This document shows positions 18,362 to 29,586 of a stretch of DNA of 64,000 nt, one piece after another. The stretch's first letter is position 1, and every line of letters starts with the position of its first letter. The DNA is taken from assembly GCF_018403285.1 (NCBI RefSeq), contig NZ_BOSJ01000013.1, positions 62,001 through 126,000 of the forward strand. The letters run 5' to 3'. Made by a program: the position numbers and the translations under genes. The notes beneath the pieces are model-generated. The model ran no database searches, was not told where the DNA came from, and saw nothing but the letters and a program-made list of their open reading frames with translations. This stretch comes from Paenibacillus sp. J45TS6. Its GTDB lineage: Bacteria; Bacillota; Bacilli; Paenibacillales; Paenibacillaceae.

Positions 18362-18880
18362 TCATTTACTAATATCAATATTTTCTTCCATAACCTCTTC
18401 AATCCATTCTAAATCTGTAAGCACTTCGTACACATCTTTTTTCACTAATATCTTTTCCTTGTTATCATAATCAATACTCAAAAGAAGTCGCCCGTCAAAT
18501 TCAGTAAGAACGAGGTACATTAAGTCTCCAATCTCCTTCAATATTCCACGATGGTCTTTGAAATTTGCTTCTCTAAAACATGTGAGGTTGTAACTATAAA
18601 GTGTATTAATAACCAGTTCATGGTCCCATACACCTTCAAAAACAAAAAAATAACCTTCTTCAGTTATCTTGTTCGTAACCGAGATAAGAAAATGATTACT
18701 TTCTCCAACATGAAGTGCGTACATTGTAATTCCAACCTGAATACCGCCATACTTCATAAAAGTAACAGTAGAAGTTCTTCCTACTTCTCCAATTAACAGT
18801 CTTTGAATAGAATCAGAGTATCTTTGTATCTCGATAAGCATATCAGACTTCTTTCCATCAAAATTCAGTATTTTTTTCAT
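18362..18880 (-). CDS. Hypothetical protein beside the palindrome array
   Basis: 172 residues, ATG with AAAGGAGA about 10 bases upstream. No signal peptide or membrane segment. The sequence is well balanced (several aromatic beta strands, an acidic C-terminus ending in WIEEVMEENIDISK) and looks like a genuine soluble protein, but I recognise no family. It borders the array on its left side and is transcribed away from it. Confidence 0.6.
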   Translation of the reverse strand: MKKILNFDGKKSDMLIEIQRYSDSIQRLLIGEVGRTSTVTFMKYGGIQVGITMYALHVGESNHFLISVTNKITEEGYFFVFEGVWDHELVINTLYSYNLTCFREANFKDHRGILKEIGDLMYLVLTEFDGRLLLSIDYDNKEKILVKKDVYEVLTDLEWIEEVMEENIDISK

Positions 18881-19035
18881 AATATAAATTTCTCCTTTAG
18901 AAGCATGCTCAGTTAGTTAGAAACATTTCCTACTATTATATATCGGTTCATACGATCCTATTTGACTAGTCTTTGAAAAAGAAAATTCCACTCATATGTC
19001 TTTAAGAAGCTAAATTAACAATGTATATAACGATT

Positions 19036-22000
19036 ACACGTACGTACACGTATACGTATACGTACGTGTAAATTATTTGAATAAAATATGAGTTGAAACT
19101 CTCATTGGTTCTACTCATATCAATATTGCTTCACTCTTTTTGACCTAACGTCTGACAACAAACTTTATCCTGTTATCTATGCCTAGCTATGGTAGTGATA
19201 TAACCAGTCAAAACTCAGCACATGTACCTTTCGATCAGTGTTCTGAGGAGAGGGGCTTCTTCCATTACCATTTCTAAACAAATTGGTTGTGAATAGAGGT
19301 ATGATTTATAGCTAAAAAGCGAATTATTGACTATGTTGATTCTACTTGAGCATTTTGGACACGTACATGTAAGAGATTGATCAGATAATTATTTGATCTC
19401 TTACACGTGAATTATCTTTTTGTGCTTCCTTGTACGAAGAGGGAGCTAGGTTAGACACATTCCCAGCAATAAATTCATAGTTGTATCGTCCATAACAATA
19501 TCTTGCTTATGATCTATAGCTAACTTAATTTAGAACACGTACGTACGTGTAAAATGTATAAACCGAGAGGACTTTCGTTATTTGAATTATAGAATATCGT
19601 TTTTTAAAAAGTTAAATATGTTTCTTACCTTTTCATTATTTCACTTATGTCACCCAGGAGATTTCGTTCTACCTGCTTAATGTCTAATACTTATACCTCA
19701 ACGTTTACCGCTTAGAGAAGGCATTTCTGGTGATAACTAGAGAACAGTTAACTAGTAGGTAGGTTTTTTATAGCATCCTGCTAATAACTGAACCTAATTT
19801 CATAGCTGTATAACCTATGACAAAAAACTCAGCCAATATATGTCCCTTTCTATAATAATGATCTAGTTCACTTCTTCTAATCCTGCACGTACGAATACGT
19901 ACGTGTTAGTTTTTTTAAAATTATTAGTGGAATTATCTTTGTCGGTTCTCATCAATATCACTTAGAGCAGATGTCACTTCCCTGATAATCTTAGAGAACA
20001 GTTAGAACAGTTAACTAATGGGTAGTCCTTTTAGCTTCTATAGCTTCTATAGCTACCACGGCTGCTTTCTGAATCTTGCATATCTAACCAGTGAAAATAG
20101 ACCAGCTTTTGTCTTATCTCTATAATAATGATCTAATTTTATTTACATCATCTACACGTACGTATACGTGTACGTACGTGCTAATTAATTTGCAGATATG
20201 AAAAGAGTCCTTTTCGTTGGTTCAGCTCTTATCAATATCGCTTAGAGCGTAGCAATCACTGCGCCTGATTTTACAGTTTGCTAGTGGTTAGTTTCTATAG
20301 CCTCTACAGCGTCCCTAGCTGTAGTAAGCATGTAATTCAGTCCATCTGCTACTACACGTACGTATACGTGTACGTACGTGTGATTTATTTGAAGGATGTT
20401 AGTATAATTTCTTCATTTGTTCTGCTCAATTTTATGGCTACCCCATCTGCTATCTGAATCTTGCTATATTTTTTGAATTGAATAGCAATGATGTCGCGAT
20501 ATGACCTTTGAACCGCTCGATGCAAACTTTCATACCGTATCGTCCATGACAACAAACCCAGCTCTTGTGTTCTTCCTAATGATGATCTAATTTAGTTTAT
20601 CTTCTAATACACATACGTATACGTGTACGTACGTGTAGATTATTTTAAGGCTATAGTGGAACCTCCTCGTTGGTTCTGAACTTATCACTATTGCTTAGAG
20701 CAGGTATCACTTCGCCTGATTACCTAAAGAACAGTTAACTAGTGTGTAGTCCTTTTAGCTTCTATAGCTACCATGGCTGCTATCTGAATCTTGCTATATC
20801 GTTTTAAATTTACTAGCAATGATGTCGCGATTATGACCTTTGAACTGCTCGATCGTTTACTCTACAAACCTTCATACCGTATCGTCCATGACAACAAACT
20901 CAGTTCATGTGTCTATCCCTATGATAAGCCTCTAATTCTGTTCACCTCCAACTACACGTACGTATACGTGTACGTACGTGTAGATTTGTTTCATGGATAT
21001 CAGTAGAGTGTCTCGTCGTTGGTTCTGCTCTCATCTATATTGCTTAGAGCAGGTTTAACTTTTCCTGATTACCTAGAGAACAGTTAACTAGTGGTAATCC
21101 TTAAAGCCTCTGAAGCGTCCCCAGCTGTTACCTAAATCATACAGCAATGATATGGCCCTTCGAACTGCTCGAATGTTTATTCTGCAGACATTCATAATCG
21201 TATCGTATGACAACAAACTCAGCTCATGAGTTTATTCCCTATGTTAATGATCTAATTCTGTTCATCTTCTACTACACGTACGTATACGTGTACGTACGTG
21301 TAAATTATTTCAATGAGTTAACTAGTGGGTAATCCTTTTAGCTTCTATAGCTACCACAGCTGCTATCTGAATCTTGTTATATTGTTTTGAATTTACTAGC
21401 AATGATGTCGCAATACGACCCTTTAAACTGCTCGATACTTTAGTCTGCAAACATTCATAGTCGTATCCTCTATGACTACAAACTCAACTCATTCGTCTAC
21501 TCTAGCTTTAATAATGATCTAGTTCTGTTCATCTTCTATTACACGTACACGTAATTTATTTTCAAGGATTTGAGCAGAATTCTCTTCGTGCTGCTCTCAT
21601 CAATATTGCTTGAGCAAGTATCACTTCTCCTGATTTACCTAGAGAACAGTTAATTAGTTGGTAGTCTTCTATAGCCTCTATAGTGTCCTAAGCTAGTATC
21701 AGATTCACACATCCATGGTTATATCGTCTATGACAATCAACCCAGCTCATAGATCTATCCCTAGTTATGATAGTGATCCAATTCAGTTCATTTTCTATTA
21801 CACGTACGTGTACGTGTACGTACGTGTAATTTATTTCAGGGATATCAGTAGAATGCTCGTCGTTGGTTCGGCTCTCTTCAATATTGCTTAGTGTAGCTAT
21901 TACTTCGTAGCTTGTATAGCATCCACAGTTGCTGTCTGAATCTTTCTATATTGTTTTGAATTTACTTGCAATGATGTCGCGATATGACCCTTTAAACTGC

Positions 22001-25000
22001 TCGATACTTTACTCTGCAAACCATTCATAGTCGTATCCTCTATGACTACAAACTCAACTCATTCGTCTATTCTAGATTTGATAATGATATGATCCATTTC
22101 ATCTTCTAATACACGTACGTATACGTGTACGTACGTGTAAATTAATTCAAGGAGGTGAGAAGAATACTCTTCGTTGGTTCGGCTCTCATCAATATTGCCT
22201 ACTTCGCCTGATTTACCTAGAACAGCTAACTAGTAATTAGTTTCTATAGCCTCTATAGCGTCCACAGCTGCTATCTGAATCATACTAAGCAATGTGTCGT
22301 CATATGACCCTCAGCAAACATTCATAGTCGCATCCTCTATGACTACAAACTCAGCTCATTCGTCTATTCTAGCTTTGATAATGATCTGATTCAGTTCATC
22401 TTCTACTACACGTACGTATACGTGTACGTACGTGTAAATCAATTCAAGGAGATGAGTAGAATACTATTGGTTGGTTCTGCTCTCATCAATATTCTAAAGT
22501 AAGTATCACTTCGCCTGATTTACCTAGAGAACAGCTACTAGTAGGTAGTTTCTACAGCCTCATAGCGTCCACAGCTGCTATCTGAATCATACTAAGCAAT
22601 GTGTCGTGATATGATCCTGTGAACTGCTCGATCGTTACTCTGTAAACATTCATTAGATTTATCATCCATGACAACAAACTCAGTTCAAGTATCTATCCCT
22701 ATGATAATGATCTAATTCTGTTCATCTTCAACTACACGTACGTATACGTGTACGTACGTGTAAATTATTTCAAGGGTGTGAGCAGTATTCTCTTCGTGCT
22801 GGTCTCATCAGTATTGCTTAGAGCAAGTATCACTTCTCTTGAGTTACCTAAAGAACAACAGTTAATTAGTAAGCAGGGGTTCTATAGCCTCTATAGCGTC
22901 CTATGCTAGTATCAGATTCACACATTCATGGTTATATCGTCTATGAAAACCAACCCAGCTCATAGATCTATCCCTAGCTATGATAGCGATCCAATTCAGT
23001 TAACTTTCCATTACACGTACGTATACGTGTACGTACGTGTAATTTATTTCAAGGATGTGAGTAGAATTCTCTTCGTTCAGTTCTCTTCAATATTGCTTAG
23101 AGCAGGTATCACTTCTTATTGCTACCTAGAGAACAGTTAACTAGCCAGTAGTCTTTTATAGCCTCTATAGCGACCACAGTTGATATCTGTCATATTCGAT
23201 TGTATAAATTGATTAGCTTGATTAGAGGTTATGGTTTTGAGATGTTCGGCATCAAACACACGGTGTACATGACTACAAACTTAGCTTAGTACACGTACGT
23301 ACACGTGTACGTACGTGTGCTTTATTTGAATAATATACTAGTTTAAAGCTCTATTGGTTCTGTTCAACTTAATATTAGCTTATAAGTAGCTATCAATTTG
23401 ATCTAGAGTGGGTAGCTGTTATATCGGTACTAAGCTGCTTTTTGAAGCATACAAGATTGTTTTGTATTGACTAACAATGATCGAGATACGACCTTTTGAA
23501 CTGGTCGATACTTTACTCTGCAAAACATTCATAATCGTATCGTCCATGACAACAACCCTAGCTCATATGTCCATCCCATGATAATGTTCTTATTTAGTTC
23601 ATCTTCAACTACACGTACGTACACGTATACGTGTACGTACGTGTAGCTTATTTCTATACTATTAGTAGAATTCTCATCATTGATTCATCAATTTTGCTTA
23701 GTGTAGCTATCAGTTCTCCTGATCAAGTAGAGGACAGTTTACTAGTGAGAGGTTATGGTTAGAGAATACTCTTCATCGGTTCTGCTCTCATCAATATGCT
23801 TAGTGTAGCTATCCCTAGAGAACTATAAATTACTAGATAGTTTCTATAGCTTCTATAGCGTCCTAAGCTAGGAACTGAATACACAAACTCAGCACATACG
23901 TCTGTTCTAGCTATACTAATGATCTAATTCTGTTCATCTTCTGTTACACATACGTATACGTGTACGTACGTGTGAATTACTTCAAAGAGATGAATAGAAT
24001 TCTCTTCGTTCGTTCCGCTCTCATCAATACTACTTAGTGCAGCATCACTTCTCTTGTTTACCTAGAGAACAGTTAACTAGCGGGTAGTCCTTATAGCTTC
24101 TATAGCTTTAGCTACCACAGCTGCTATCTGACTCTTGCTACATTGCTATATAGCAAGGATGTCGCAATATGACCCTTTGAACTGCTAAATCGATTTTTTA
24201 CTCTGCAAACAATTTCGTCCGTGACAACAAACTCAGGTCAGATATCTATCCCTATGATAATAATCTAATTCTGTTCATCTTCAACTACACGTACGTATAC
24301 GTATACGTGTACGTACGCGTAAATTATTTCAAGAGTATGAGTAGAAAAACTTCGTTGATTCTATTCTCATCAATATTGCTTAGAATAGCTATTAGCTATC
24401 TACCTAGAAAACAGTTAACTAGTGGGTAGTTTCTATAGCCTTTATAGCGTCCTAAGTGTGACATGCACATTCATAGTTGTATCGTCTATGACAACCGACC
24501 CAGTTCAGATATCTATCCGTAGCTATGATAATGATCCAATTCAGTTCACCTTTTACTACACGTACGTATACGTGTACGTACGTGTTAATTATTTCAAGGA
24601 GATGAGTTGAATTCTCTTCGTTGGTTCAGTTTTCATCCATATTGCGCTAGAGCAGCTATCACTTCTCTTGGTTACCTAGAGAACAGTTAACTGGTGGGTA
24701 GTTCTTATAGCTTCTATAGCGACCAATCTTGCTATATTGTTTTGAATTTACTAGCAATGATGTCGCGATATGACCCTTTGAACTGCTTGATCGTTTACTA
24801 TGCAAAACGTTCATAGTTTTAACGTCCATGACAACAATCTCAGTTCATGTATCTTTCCCTATGATAATGATCTTACTCTTGACAACTACACGTAATACGT
24901 ACGTATAAATTACTTCAAAATTCTTAGTGAAATACTCGTCGTTGATTCTGCACTTATCAATATCCCTGAGTGTAGCTATAAATTCTCCTGAACTATTTAC

Positions 25001-25691
25001 AGAACAGTTAGCTCGCGGGGTGATCTTTATACATTTATAGTTGTATCGTCTATGACAACACTCAGCTCATATGTCTATCCCTAGCTATGATAGTGATCTA
25101 ATTCTGTTCATCTTTAACTACACGTACGTATACGTGTACGTACGTGTAAATTATCTCAAGGATACCATTATCCAGCTGCTAACTGAAGTATATTAGATTG
25201 TTTTGTATTGACTAGCAATGATGTCGCGTATGATCTTTTGATCTGCTTAATCGTTTACTCTGCAGACATTCATAATCATATTGTCTATGACAAACCTAGC
25301 TAAAGTGTGTATCCCATGATAATGATCATATTTAGTTCATCTCTGACTACACGTACGTACACGTATACGTGTACGTACGTGTAAATCATTTCAAGGGTAT
25401 GAGTAGAATAATCTTCGTTGATTCTGTTCTCATCAATATTGCTTTGAGCGCCATCACTTCTCCCCTTAAATAACAGTTTACTAGTGGGTAGTTTATAGCG
25501 TATACAAATACTGTTTGACTCATACAAGATGGTTTTAATTTGAATAAAGCAATGATGTAGAGACATAACACTATGAATGTTCGACATCATTTACTCTGCA
25601 AACATTTGTTGTTGGATCGTCTATGACAATAAATCAGTTAAACAATCTACTACACATACGTACACGTATACGTATACGTGTACGTATGTGT
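19036..25691. repeat. Array of about 24 ACGT-rich palindromes in a decayed ~290-bp tandem repeat
   Basis: Nineteen full-length sites start at 19036, 20154, 20354, 20609, 20954, 21274, 21800, 22111, 22408, 22734, 23013, 23291, 23611, 23946, 24287, 24558, 25120, 25349 and 25652; five decayed ones lie near 19370, 19535, 19885, 21541 and 24888. Spacing is 165-350 bp, mean 288. The common form is 28 bp: arms ACACGTACGTA and TACGTACGTGT around TACGTG. Longer forms of 34 bp (19036, 23611, 24287, 25349) and 40 bp (25652) add TACG units. The full-length sites alternate purine and pyrimidine throughout. The sequence between sites is also repeated, with shared blocks such as AGAGAACAGTTAACTAGTGG, TTCTATAGCCTCTATAGCG and GATGTCGCGATATGACC. 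No gene is supported inside. The tandem origin is seen directly; a role as centromere, protein-binding array or structural DNA is inference. Confidence 0.95.
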
Positions 25692-25738
25692 AACTGTTTG
25701 TAAAATAAAAGAACCCGCCCCGTAGGACTGGCTCCACT

Positions 25739-26026
25739 TTAATCTTCTTCATATTTATAATTACTAAGTTCTTCAAGTAATTGCTTGAAACCCGATGGAC
25801 TGAGTGTAACTGTACCGTGACCAAAAGCAAACGTATGATTTGATTTAGTGGATTCCCCCGTTACTATACAGGGTTCAAGGTTATCATACTTCTCTAGTAT
25901 AATTCTCTCACCATCACTGTACACTTCAAACATTTGTTTTTCTCCCAAGTGAAGTTCATTACGAATCTTCTTAGGAAGTACAATTCTCCCTATATCATCA
26001 AGACTCCGAATATACTTTTTTTGCAA
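25739..26026 (-). CDS. AbrB/SpoVT-type DNA-binding protein
   Basis: 95 residues, TTG start with AGGGG 8 bases upstream. The N-terminal 45 residues (YIRSLDDIGRIVLPKKIRNEL, then LGEKQMFEVYSDGERIILEKY) form the swapped-hairpin AbrB domain of transition-state regulators, which bind DNA as dimers or tetramers. The C-terminal half includes GESTKSNHTFAFGHGTVTLSPSG and is short for an effector domain. The gene is transcribed toward the palindrome array, whose last site ends 47 bases beyond its stop, and follows the conjugation operon by 21 bases. It may regulate transfer or bind the array; neither is shown. Confidence 0.85.
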   Translation of the reverse strand: MQKKYIRSLDDIGRIVLPKKIRNELHLGEKQMFEVYSDGERIILEKYDNLEPCIVTGESTKSNHTFAFGHGTVTLSPSGFKQLLEELSNYKYEED

Positions 26027-26047
26027 ATGATCAACCCCTGCCCTTAG

Positions 26048-27616
26048 TCAGATTCTGTTTATGTTAGTTTTAATCTGATTGATTTTCTGCTTCAGCTCCT
26101 TCACCTCTTTTTCATCACCCTTGTCTTGAGCAGTATCTAAAGAGTTATTCAAATCTTTAATTTTTTGGCTACTTGATTCAAATTGACTCACTTTTTTTAT
26201 CATTTTTGAGTCATCCCCTGCTAATTCTCGAGCTTCTTCAAGGAGTCCTGACCAAAGATAGGAAACTAACAGCTGACTTTTTCTTCTTTCTGCCAGTTCA
26301 CTATCTGTTAAATCAATATCACTTGCTAGACTAATTACCGTATCGTATTTAGCCGTCATATAGGCAACCTCATAGTTAATTGGTGCATATGCTGGGAAAC
26401 GTGACTGAAGCTCCTTTAGTTGCTTTATCTCTTTTTTCTCTATCATTTTCTTTACAACCATATCAATATCGGCCTGACTTGGATCCAACTGCAAAATCTT
26501 ATGATACTGTCCTTCTTTTTCGTATAACTGAACTAATTGCTTCCTTTCTGTATCAGCTAAGTGTTCAAATCCCGCTGTCTCAAGTATGGTTATAGCAGCT
26601 TCATTTTCACCGTTTATTACCTTACGGTAAATATCAGCAACCTCATCTGAGCTTAGAACCGATTTCTCTTCTTTTTCAACCTGAGAATTGTTCAACGCTG
26701 AAGCATTTACATTTGGATCGGTAGGGGAGAGTATGTTCACTGTAAGTAGAACAGCAGCTACTCCGGCAGATCCTAAGAAAAAATATTTTGAATTGAAGAA
26801 ACCTTGTTTTTCTTCATGATTGGCCTGCTTCTTTGGATTTGAATTTTCTTTAGATCGTAGACCAAGGTTTGGCTTCTCAACAAAATCAGATATAGTTGCA
26901 GCTGTTAATTTGCCGGCAGCTTTAGCTTTTTTAATCTCTCTACGTCTTTCAAAGAACTTCATTTGCTTTAAGCTCTCTTCATATTCAAGGCGGATCTCTT
27001 GCTGTCGTTCTATATTTACAATGGTCTCTTCCAAAACACGCTCGATTTCCTGGACTGAATCGGCTCTAAGAACCTGTTCAGCAAATCGAATAACCATATC
27101 CCTTTGGTCAATAAAGTCGGTCAGCCGAGGCTTACCTAAAACCCGGAAAAGCGTAGTTAAAGATAACAAGATCACCTCTTTGAGTCCATCAAGCGTTGGA
27201 GGAATATTGTAAAGACTATGACCACTAAATTCAAATACTAAAGCCTTTACTTTACTATCTGTTAGATCTACAAAAAGGTTATTTTTATCCCACAAGATTG
27301 CTGTATTATGATTGTTTTTAGCCAGTTCGATAAAAGAACGGAAATAATAAACTTGGTCTTCAAAATATAATTGACGCAAATAATAAAATGATTTCATATT
27401 CTCTAGATAATAAGTAAACACAAGCCTGTTAGTTACAAGCGTTATATCATGTGCAAACAGGTAGTGGCTGTAAACAGCCAGGGAAGTCCCTTTTTGTTTA
27501 TATACCATTTCCAGTTCATCAAGGCTATCAAAGTCCGTGTAGGATAGCGGTATACTGTAGTGGACTTCATTACCAATGACTTCAATTTCACCATATTTAT
27601 TAATGGTTGACTGCAT
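26048..27616 (-). CDS. EssB/YukC-like bitopic membrane protein of the transfer operon
   Basis: 522 residues, ATG with AAAGGAGTG upstream. The N-terminal 240 residues resemble the kinase-like cytoplasmic domain of EssB/YukC of type VII secretion (NNLFVDLTDSKVKALVFEFSG, then LKEVILLSLTTLFR). A basic coiled segment leads to one membrane helix near residues 277-296 (KYFFLGSAGVAAVLLTVNIL). The C-terminal part is TPR-like helical and ends in a coiled coil, as in EssB outside the cell. It is the last large gene of the minus-strand type IV operon. A scaffold role is likely by analogy; the EssB link rests on pattern and architecture only. Confidence 0.65.
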   Translation of the reverse strand: MQSTINKYGEIEVIGNEVHYSIPLSYTDFDSLDELEMVYKQKGTSLAVYSHYLFAHDITLVTNRLVFTYYLENMKSFYYLRQLYFEDQVYYFRSFIELAKNNHNTAILWDKNNLFVDLTDSKVKALVFEFSGHSLYNIPPTLDGLKEVILLSLTTLFRVLGKPRLTDFIDQRDMVIRFAEQVLRADSVQEIERVLEETIVNIERQQEIRLEYEESLKQMKFFERRREIKKAKAAGKLTAATISDFVEKPNLGLRSKENSNPKKQANHEEKQGFFNSKYFFLGSAGVAAVLLTVNILSPTDPNVNASALNNSQVEKEEKSVLSSDEVADIYRKVINGENEAAITILETAGFEHLADTERKQLVQLYEKEGQYHKILQLDPSQADIDMVVKKMIEKKEIKQLKELQSRFPAYAPINYEVAYMTAKYDTVISLASDIDLTDSELAERRKSQLLVSYLWSGLLEEARELAGDDSKMIKKVSQFESSSQKIKDLNNSLDTAQDKGDEKEVKELKQKINQIKTNINRI

Positions 27617-27633
27617 TTAAACTCTCACTCCTT

Positions 27634-28287
27634 TCACTGTATTTTAAGATCATTTTTAAGTTTCTCTGCGTTGTAAGGGTCAACTTCCTCCTGATCCTTC
27701 TTTTCAAGGTCTGGTCCTCCTACAAAAAATCCATCTATGAGCTGAATTTGATTGTTGTTATTTTTAACAAAGTGTAATTTATATGTTTTAGGATCTCCAC
27801 TTGAATTTTTGCCTGGTATTATATATGTCATAGGTATTATTAGTTCACTAACAGTGAGGTTTGGATAATAGACTTCCTTTGCTTCTTCTAGAAACAACTC
27901 AAAGCGTGAAGCACTTAGATCTAAATTATTTGCTTCGTTTCTTCTTGTCCCACTCTCTTGATAGATTCGTGAATCTTTATGAATAGAAATTGCGGATTTT
28001 ATTTTCTCAGACATTTCTCTTTGTAAACCTTCTATATCTGACGTTGTGTGAGCTTTACGCCCATGAAATTCAGTAAGCACAGCAACGTATTGTTGTGCCA
28101 TTTTCTTCGCCTGATCAATGTCCTCATTTTTAAATACCGCTTCTCTTTCAGGTTCTTCTATCTGCTTAGCCGGTTCCTGAACCTGTTTTTCGGCACCTAG
28201 TGGAACTGTAGATGGTGTGTTTTCTTCTTTGCCGCATCCTGACAAAACGATCATAAATGAAGCTGCCAATAAGATAAGTTTTTTCAT
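27634..28287 (-). CDS. Transfer-operon lipoprotein
   Basis: 217 residues, ATG with AAGGAGGG 8 bases upstream. The signal peptide ends in the lipobox Leu-Ser-Gly-Cys (about residues 15-18), followed by a Pro/Glu/Lys linker and a globular part. No enzyme motif. Position between the VirB6-like and EssB-like genes, with gaps of about 17 bases on either side, makes it a structural part of the transfer channel, possibly a VirB7-like anchor. Confidence 0.75.
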   Translation of the reverse strand: MKKLILLAASFMIVLSGCGKEENTPSTVPLGAEKQVQEPAKQIEEPEREAVFKNEDIDQAKKMAQQYVAVLTEFHGRKAHTTSDIEGLQREMSEKIKSAISIHKDSRIYQESGTRRNEANNLDLSASRFELFLEEAKEVYYPNLTVSELIIPMTYIIPGKNSSGDPKTYKLHFVKNNNNQIQLIDGFFVGGPDLEKKDQEEVDPYNAEKLKNDLKIQ

Positions 28288-28303
28288 CTATTAAACCCTC
28301 CTT

Positions 28304-29326
28304 TTATCTGCGTTTCATAACCATCATTTTAACTGCAGTCTTTGCACCTGAAGACACAGATCGAGCCGATCCGGTGCTAAATCCCCATTGTCCTAACAGT
28401 CCTGGAAGCGTCATCGAAAGAATAAAGAATGCTGAGCCTAGGAACAAATGATACGTATCCCCAAAATATTCAGGTGGTATAAGGAATTGATTTAGGCCGA
28501 CTGCTATTGATATCAGCTGCAAAGCTAATGTGATAAACGCAATGATGAAGTTTTTAAGCCAGAAGTCAAAAAAGTTGTAAGTATCATTTATTTTAGTTGC
28601 AATTGCAATGGGGCCGGCTATGTATAAAACAGCCACAAAGGCCGTGCGATAAAATAGCTGTAACATTAAAACGATTAGCAGAACGCCAATAATTAAAATG
28701 ACGACTATTGAAAATAAACCTGGGCCCATTAAAATATTACTGATCATATTGATAATCATATTGTCACTACTTATCGTATCAATTATTTCTTTCATCAATA
28801 GCTCCTGTGCATGTAAGATCCATTCAATAATTGAATCATACACAAACAAAAAGAATGCACTGACAACAAGAGATACTATCTTTTCGTTCCATACCGCTGC
28901 GCTGTCCTCCGCGTCAGCCATCCGTAAACTCACTATTTTTGCGGCATTAAAGGCAATGAATATCGCAAGTACGATCTTGGATAAAGCAAAGATTCCGTCT
29001 TTATATGCTTCATAGGATGGGTTACCGACTACATCTGTTGGAGAGATAATTGTCTTTTTCATCAGATCCTTGATAAAGTCCATAGCGGAAATCCCCGAAT
29101 CTAAAGCTATCTTATATACGTGACAAGAAACATCAAACCGTCCGCAGCTTACTGTACGTTCATCGGGGTCATATTTCTTTATAAAATCTTTATAACTTTC
29201 CGGGGCGTTTTCAAAAAAAGATTCGTTTTCCTCGTAAAAATCTCCTTCGTCGGCAAAACTCAACGTTGGAAATACCGTTACTGCTAACGTTAAAAACAGG
29301 ATCCAAGTTAACCATTTCGTTTTCAC
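28304..29326 (-). CDS. VirB6/TrbL-like polytopic membrane protein
   Basis: About 340 residues. GTG 29326 is chosen because GGAGGT lies 7 bases upstream and the start overlaps the preceding gene by 4 bases (GTGA). A cleavable signal (WLTWILFLTLAVTVFPTLSFADE) precedes an acidic extracellular part with two Cys (about residues 57 and 63 of the chain), then six or seven hydrophobic helices with the amphipathic pattern of VirB6/TrbL proteins (LFYRTAFVAVLYIAGPIAIA). It should form the inner membrane part of the conjugation channel. Confidence 0.8.
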   Translation of the reverse strand: MKTKWLTWILFLTLAVTVFPTLSFADEGDFYEENESFFENAPESYKDFIKKYDPDERTVSCGRFDVSCHVYKIALDSGISAMDFIKDLMKKTIISPTDVVGNPSYEAYKDGIFALSKIVLAIFIAFNAAKIVSLRMADAEDSAAVWNEKIVSLVVSAFFLFVYDSIIEWILHAQELLMKEIIDTISSDNMIINMISNILMGPGLFSIVVILIIGVLLIVLMLQLFYRTAFVAVLYIAGPIAIATKINDTYNFFDFWLKNFIIAFITLALQLISIAVGLNQFLIPPEYFGDTYHLFLGSAFFILSMTLPGLLGQWGFSTGSARSVSSGAKTAVKMMVMKRR

Positions 29327-29586
29327 CGTCCTGACCTCCAAATAAAGAAAATTAGGAAAAGGACAACAAAAACAGCAACACTCCACCTTAATGTGATTTG
29401 ATATCTTAGTTCTCTAAGTTCATCTTCTGTCATGTCCGTCTTGAATTCTAAATAAAAGTCTCGCTTCGCTTTTTCGACCGGCTTCTCATATATTTTGACT
29501 AAAAGCACGAAAAGCTTATCCAGGACAATAAGCGTCTTCTGAGAGAATTTTAGCAGCTTTGCCTTATGGCCAGGAGACAGCTTCAT
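29323..29586 (-). CDS. Small transfer-operon membrane protein
   Basis: 87 residues with one C-terminal membrane helix (WSVAVFVVLFLIFFIW). The N-terminal part is basic and cytoplasmic. It overlaps its neighbours by 4 bases on each side, so translation is coupled with the VirB8-like and VirB6-like genes. No known family was recognised. Confidence 0.7.
   Translation of the reverse strand: MKLSPGHKAKLLKFSQKTLIVLDKLFVLLVKIYEKPVEKAKRDFYLEFKTDMTEDELRELRYQITLRWSVAVFVVLFLIFFIWRSGR

Noticed and set aside
19036-25691. CRISPR array
   Set aside because: Repeats are palindromes about 290 bp apart, the spacers are similar to one another and far too long, and there are no cas genes.
20791-25830. Several frames of 60-96 codons across the palindrome array
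   Set aside because: They all owe their openness to the palindrome read as TYVYVYVRV and to chance in the spacers; none has a ribosome binding site or a consistent frame from copy to copy.
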